From assembly GCF_003576375.1 (NCBI RefSeq), contig NZ_QWGE01000003.1, positions 558,001-622,000 of the forward strand: a DNA stretch of 64,000 nt, written 5' to 3'. The position numbers were made by a program, and so were the translations under genes. The DNA comes from Pontibacter oryzae (GTDB lineage Bacteria > Bacteroidota > Bacteroidia > Cytophagales > Hymenobacteraceae). Every line of letters starts with the position of its first letter. Positions within the stretch are counted from its first letter, which is position 1. Of the stretch, positions 61,210 through 64,000 are shown in pieces. The notes beneath the pieces were generated by a model. The model saw only the letters and a list, made by a program, of their open reading frames with translations. It did no database searches and was not told where the DNA came from.

Positions 61210-61482
61210 GGGAGGTTGGGAGGTTGGGAGTTAAAGAGGTTGGGAGTTAGAAGGTTAAAATGTTAGAAAGTTGGAGGGGCTGCCTTGGAGAATGCCTGAC
61301 TGAAATATTTTGTGGCTGCTGTATGAGTTAGATTAAGGCAAGCCATAACGATAGCAATAGTATAAAAAGAGAAAGCCGCCTCCAGACCCTCTGTCCGGAA
61401 GCGGCTTTTTTCATGGTTGTAAAGAGCTAAAACTCTCTACCTCCTAAACTCTTTAACTCCTAAACTTTCTAACTATCTCAGT
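61204..61482. repeat. Inverted-repeat element between DUF4476 and DUF4293 genes
   Basis: Left arm: GTTGGGAGTTAAAGAGGTTG-type units (61204-61276). Right arm: the imperfect reverse complement (61421-61480, CTCTTTAACTCCTAAACTTT type). The 140-base interior holds a terminator. The left arm begins at the DUF4476 stop and the right arm overlaps the last codons of the convergent DUF4293 gene. Confidence 0.6.
61372..61411. terminator. Terminator within the repeat element
   Basis: AAAGCCGC (61372-61379) and GCGGCTTT (61401-61408) form an eight-base-pair stem, extended by TCC/GGA, with T-runs on both strands. It serves the convergent DUF4476 and DUF4293 genes. Confidence 0.75.
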
Positions 61483-61973
61483 CTGTCTACGGATCTTACC
61501 AGGTCTTCGTCGCGTTTGATGAAGCGGTTGGCCAAGGCGTTTAACAGCAAGCCGAGCACAGGCATGAAGAAGCCTGCCTCATAAGCACCGTTCTCAGGGG
61601 CTTGCACCAGCTCAGCGCCCACGTAAGCGGCATAGTAAAACGAAACGCCCAGCAGAGCGGCAAGCACCAGCGTGTTCAGCAGGCCCAGCTTCATTTGGTT
61701 CAGGCGGCTCTTGAACTGGAAAATCTCATACACGGCTACCACGGCGGCGGCAATAGCCAGCATGCCAATGGCAATAGCCCCGCGCTGCGGAATGGTGCCT
61801 GCCGTATCAGGCTCGCCCTGCTCATTCAGGAAGTATGATTTAATGTTCCAGGCGCTCAGCACCACGGTTTCGCCAGTAGTGGCATCAGTTTTAGACCATA
61901 ATGGCAAAAACAGCATCACAATCATGGCAATGGCCAGCAGGGCCAGAAATACGGTTTGAATTCTTTGTATCAT
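61473..61973 (-). CDS. DUF4293 membrane protein
   Basis: This 166-residue protein has four membrane helices and matches the DUF4293 pattern (MIQRIQTVFL start, LSAWNIKSYF in the first loop, YEIFQFKSRLNQMKLGLLNT in the middle). The family is restricted to Bacteroidota and has no known role. It starts 31 bases from a TAATTTTG promoter element and is divergent from the thiolase gene. Confidence 0.9.
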   Translation of the reverse strand: MIQRIQTVFLALLAIAMIVMLFLPLWSKTDATTGETVVLSAWNIKSYFLNEQGEPDTAGTIPQRGAIAIGMLAIAAAVVAVYEIFQFKSRLNQMKLGLLNTLVLAALLGVSFYYAAYVGAELVQAPENGAYEAGFFMPVLGLLLNALANRFIKRDEDLVRSVDRLR

Positions 61974-62003
61974 ACAGTGGTTAATTTAACTTGCAAAGAG
62001 ATG

Positions 62004-62011
62004 CAAAATTA
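62004..62011 (-). promoter_or_regulatory. -7 element of the DUF4293 gene
   Basis: TAATTTTG on the minus strand, 31 bases upstream of the DUF4293 ATG. No clear -33. Confidence 0.4.
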
Positions 62012-62039
62012 GACAAAGACCTGTAAAACTAAAATTAAG

Positions 62040-63239
62040 ATGCACACTGCTTATATAGTTGATATACTTAGAACACCGGTTGGCAAGTTTGGCGGCACCC
62101 TGAGCACTGTTCGCCCCGACGACATGGCCGCTTTGGTGATGAAGGAAATCGTGGCCCGCAACTCCAACCTGGACCCTGCTATGATTGAGGACGTGGTGAT
62201 GGGCGCTGCCAATCAGGCTGGTGAGGATAACCGCAACGTAGCGCGTATGGCGCTGCTGCTGGCAGGTCTGCCGCAGGAGATAGGCGGCGTAACCGTAAAC
62301 CGGCTGTGCGCATCGGGTTTGCAGGCTATCATGGATGCCTCGCGGGCAATTAGCTGCGGCGACGGCGAAGTATACTTAGCCGGTGGCGTGGAAAGTATGA
62401 CGCGCGCCCCGTTTGTGATGGCAAAATCAGAAACAGCCTTTGGCCGCACCGCCGAGATCTATGATACCACCATTGGCTGGCGCTTCACCAACCCTGCACT
62501 ATCTAAGCTGCATTACCCGTTTGGCATGGGCGAAACGGCAGAGAATGTGGCTGAGCGATACGGCATTTCACGTGAAACTCAGGATGAGTTCGCACATCAG
62601 TCGCAGGTGAAGTATAAGGCTGCTGCAGAGGCAGGTAAGTTCAGTGATGAGATCGTGCCGGTGCATATTCCGCAGCGCAAAGGCGAGGATATAGTGTTTG
62701 ATACGGATGAGCACCCAAGGCTGTCGTCGGTGGAGAAGCTGGCAAGCCTGAGCCCGGCTTTTAAGAAGGGAGGCACGGTAACGGCTGGCAATGCATCCGG
62801 CATAAACGACGGCGCAGCGGTATCCATTATCGTGAGCGAGGAAACCCTGAAGCGCTACAACCTGACGCCGATGGCGCGTGTGGTGGCTACCGCTATAGCC
62901 GGCGTAGACCCTGCGCACATGGGCATCGGCCCGATACCAGCCACACAGAAAGCCTTGAAGCGTGCCGGCCTAAGTATAAACGACATCGGACTGGCCGAGA
63001 TAAACGAGGCATTCGCGGCCCAGGCCATTCCGTGCATCCAGCAGTTGGGTGTTAACCCGGACATCGTGAACGTAAACGGCGGCTCTATTGCCATCGGTCA
63101 CCCGCTAGGGGCCAGCGGCACGCGTATTTCGGCTACGCTGCTGCACGAGATGAAACGCCGCGATAACGTGAAGTATGGCCTGGCAACCATGTGTGTGGGT
63201 GTGGGCCAGGGCGCCGCCGTTATCTACGAGAAAGTATAA
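62040..63239 (+). CDS. Acetyl-CoA acyltransferase (thiolase), PcaF-like
   Basis: This 399-residue thiolase has the nucleophile Cys90 in VNRLCASGLQA, GGVESMTRAP, GHPLGASGTRI (catalytic His) and CVGVGQGAA (catalytic Cys). The N-terminal GEDNRNVARMALLLAGLP is typical of 3-oxoadipyl-CoA/PaaJ-like thiolases, but in Bacteroidota the same subfamily is used in beta-oxidation. It is monocistronic; the acyl-CoA dehydrogenase at 46467 could be a pathway partner. Confidence 0.95.
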   Translation: MHTAYIVDILRTPVGKFGGTLSTVRPDDMAALVMKEIVARNSNLDPAMIEDVVMGAANQAGEDNRNVARMALLLAGLPQEIGGVTVNRLCASGLQAIMDASRAISCGDGEVYLAGGVESMTRAPFVMAKSETAFGRTAEIYDTTIGWRFTNPALSKLHYPFGMGETAENVAERYGISRETQDEFAHQSQVKYKAAAEAGKFSDEIVPVHIPQRKGEDIVFDTDEHPRLSSVEKLASLSPAFKKGGTVTAGNASGINDGAAVSIIVSEETLKRYNLTPMARVVATAIAGVDPAHMGIGPIPATQKALKRAGLSINDIGLAEINEAFAAQAIPCIQQLGVNPDIVNVNGGSIAIGHPLGASGTRISATLLHEMKRRDNVKYGLATMCVGVGQGAAVIYEKV

Positions 63240-63311
63240 GTTAAAGCCTGGCAGCGTGCGCACCCTTCCCGAAACGTTTTGGAGGAGGTATGCGTGCCTA
63301 AAGCAAGTATA

Positions 63312-63368
63312 AGTTTCGACTAAAAAGCGCCTGCTCATGTTCTAAGCAGGCGCTTTTTAGTTGAAACT
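63312..63368 (+). terminator. Very long terminator of the thiolase gene
   Basis: A 24-base-pair stem (63312-63335 with 63345-63368, one G-U pair) surrounds a nine-base loop; its core is AAAAAGCGCCTGCT/AGCAGGCGCTTTTT. It lies 72 bases past the thiolase stop. Confidence 0.85.
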
Positions 63369-63389
63369 GTCGTGAGTCTTTTGCCCTTC

Positions 63390-63416
63390 TACTTTTGCGT
63401 CAAAATCATACCTTTG
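63390..63416 (+). promoter_or_regulatory. Tandem -7 elements of truA
   Basis: TACTTTTG (63390-63397) and TACCTTTG (63409-63416) precede the truA ATG at 63421. The downstream one would start transcription on or next to the ATG, giving a leaderless message; the upstream one gives a leader of about 18 bases. Confidence 0.45.
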
Positions 63417-63420
63417 CTTT

Positions 63421-64000
63421 ATGCGGTATTTTTTAGAAATAGCTTACGACGGAACCCGGTTTCATGGGTGGCAGGTGCAGCCCAATGCAATTTCGGTGCA
63501 GGAAGTGTTGGACGATAGCCTGACGAAGATTCTGCGGGAGCCAATTAGCAGCACCGGCAGCGGCCGCACCGACACTGGCGTGCACGCCAGCCAGCAGTTC
63601 GTACACTTCGACAGCGCGCAGCACCTAGACCCGGAGCAAGTAATTTACCGCCTCAACCGCATCCTGCCCGACGATGTGTCTGCGATACAATTATACTTGG
63701 TGCAGGAAGATGCCCATGCACGTTTCCATGCCTTTGCCCGCACCTACCATTACTACATTACGCGCCGCAAAAACCCGTTTAGCCGCTACCATGCTTGGCA
63801 CCACAGCCGGCCCCTGGACGTTGAAAAAATGAACGAGGCCGCGGCCATACTGCTAAAGTATGAGGATTTTACTACCTTCAGCAAAGTAAAGGGCGATACA
63901 AAGCATTACCGCTGCGACATGTATGAGGCCGTTTGGCAACAGGAGGGCGAGGATCTGAAGTTCACGATACGGGCCAACCGCTTTTTAAGAGGCATGGTGC
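63421..64000 (+). CDS. truA: tRNA pseudouridine(38-40) synthase, cut by the window end
   Basis: The first 193 residues are present: MRYFLEIAYDGTRFHGWQVQ and GSGRTDTGVHASQQ (catalytic Asp51), with YRLNRILPDDV later, identify TruA. It makes pseudouridine at positions 38-40 of the tRNA anticodon arm. The gene continues past 64000, so the stop is not seen. Confidence 0.95.
   Translation, partial: MRYFLEIAYDGTRFHGWQVQPNAISVQEVLDDSLTKILREPISSTGSGRTDTGVHASQQFVHFDSAQHLDPEQVIYRLNRILPDDVSAIQLYLVQEDAHARFHAFARTYHYYITRRKNPFSRYHAWHHSRPLDVEKMNEAAAILLKYEDFTTFSKVKGDTKHYRCDMYEAVWQQEGEDLKFTIRANRFLRGMV

Noticed and set aside
1..64000. CRISPR array or toxin-antitoxin/defence island
   Set aside because: No regularly spaced direct repeats with unique spacers, no cas genes and no recognisable toxin-antitoxin pair or restriction-modification genes.

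Overview
The window looks like a chromosomal segment of an aerobic member of the Bacteroidota, most likely Cytophagales and probably near Pontibacter (Hymenobacteraceae). The reasons are -7 promoter elements of the form TAnnTTTG (often TACCTTTGC), few Shine-Dalgarno sites, many Bacteroidota-restricted families (DUF4293, DUF4476, DUF3575-like barrel, GIN-domain protein, PorE-like OmpA protein, DksA-like protein with a reduced zinc finger), a GGGP synthase, and about 50% GC. The genus is an inference. There is no rRNA operon, CRISPR array, prophage or recognisable insertion sequence. I see one tRNA (Phe).

Layout. 0.4-4.3 kb: a minus-strand cassette of N-formylglutamate amidohydrolase-like enzyme, QEGLA/DUF1704 metallopeptidase and glutathione-synthase-like ATP-grasp ligase. 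4.4-7.8 kb: a rhomboid protease with a TonB-plug-like tail, three small membrane proteins and a GIN-domain protein. 7.8-12.3 kb: M28 peptidase, thioesterase, and recF with a DUF721 gene, split by an AT-rich membrane gene. 12.4-19 kb: pdhA, TPR protein, ribH, DksA-like regulator, scpB, an RluB-type pseudouridine synthase with a long repeat tail, and coaX. 19.2-26.8 kb: envelope assembly (outer-membrane protein, lptC, CorC/CNNM protein, PpiD-like foldase, TPR protein). 27-37.4 kb: recJ, GH25 lysozyme, lptB, a four-helix-bundle protein element, a GH3-family enzyme, AIM24 protein, gltX, BrkB. 37.8-46.2 kb: ridA-like gene, 3HCDH-like protein, glmS, lone GT5 domain, panC, panD, flippase-like protein, heptose adenylyltransferase, zinc protease. 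46.5-64 kb: acyl-CoA dehydrogenase, AraC regulator, GGGP synthase, DnaJ-TPR protein, tRNA-Phe, an HdrDE-like Fe-S pair, PorE-like OmpA protein, purM, small envelope proteins, thiolase, and truA cut by the window end.

Functional threads. Three CoA-pathway genes (coaX, panC, panD), two LPS-export genes (lptC, lptB) and several DNA-maintenance genes (recF, recJ, scpB, DUF721) are present. Most of the content is housekeeping.

The unusual signals are these. First, a heptamer AAGTATR (or its complement YATACTT) occurs about 2.5-3 times per kb on both strands, inside and outside genes, roughly ten times chance. Second, the ligase/metallopeptidase cassette at the left edge pairs the same two enzyme folds used in eukaryotic tubulin tyrosination and detyrosination. 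Third, a family of AT-rich inverted-repeat elements, one of them carrying a four-helix-bundle (S23/IVP) gene, begins at or within a few bases of stop codons.
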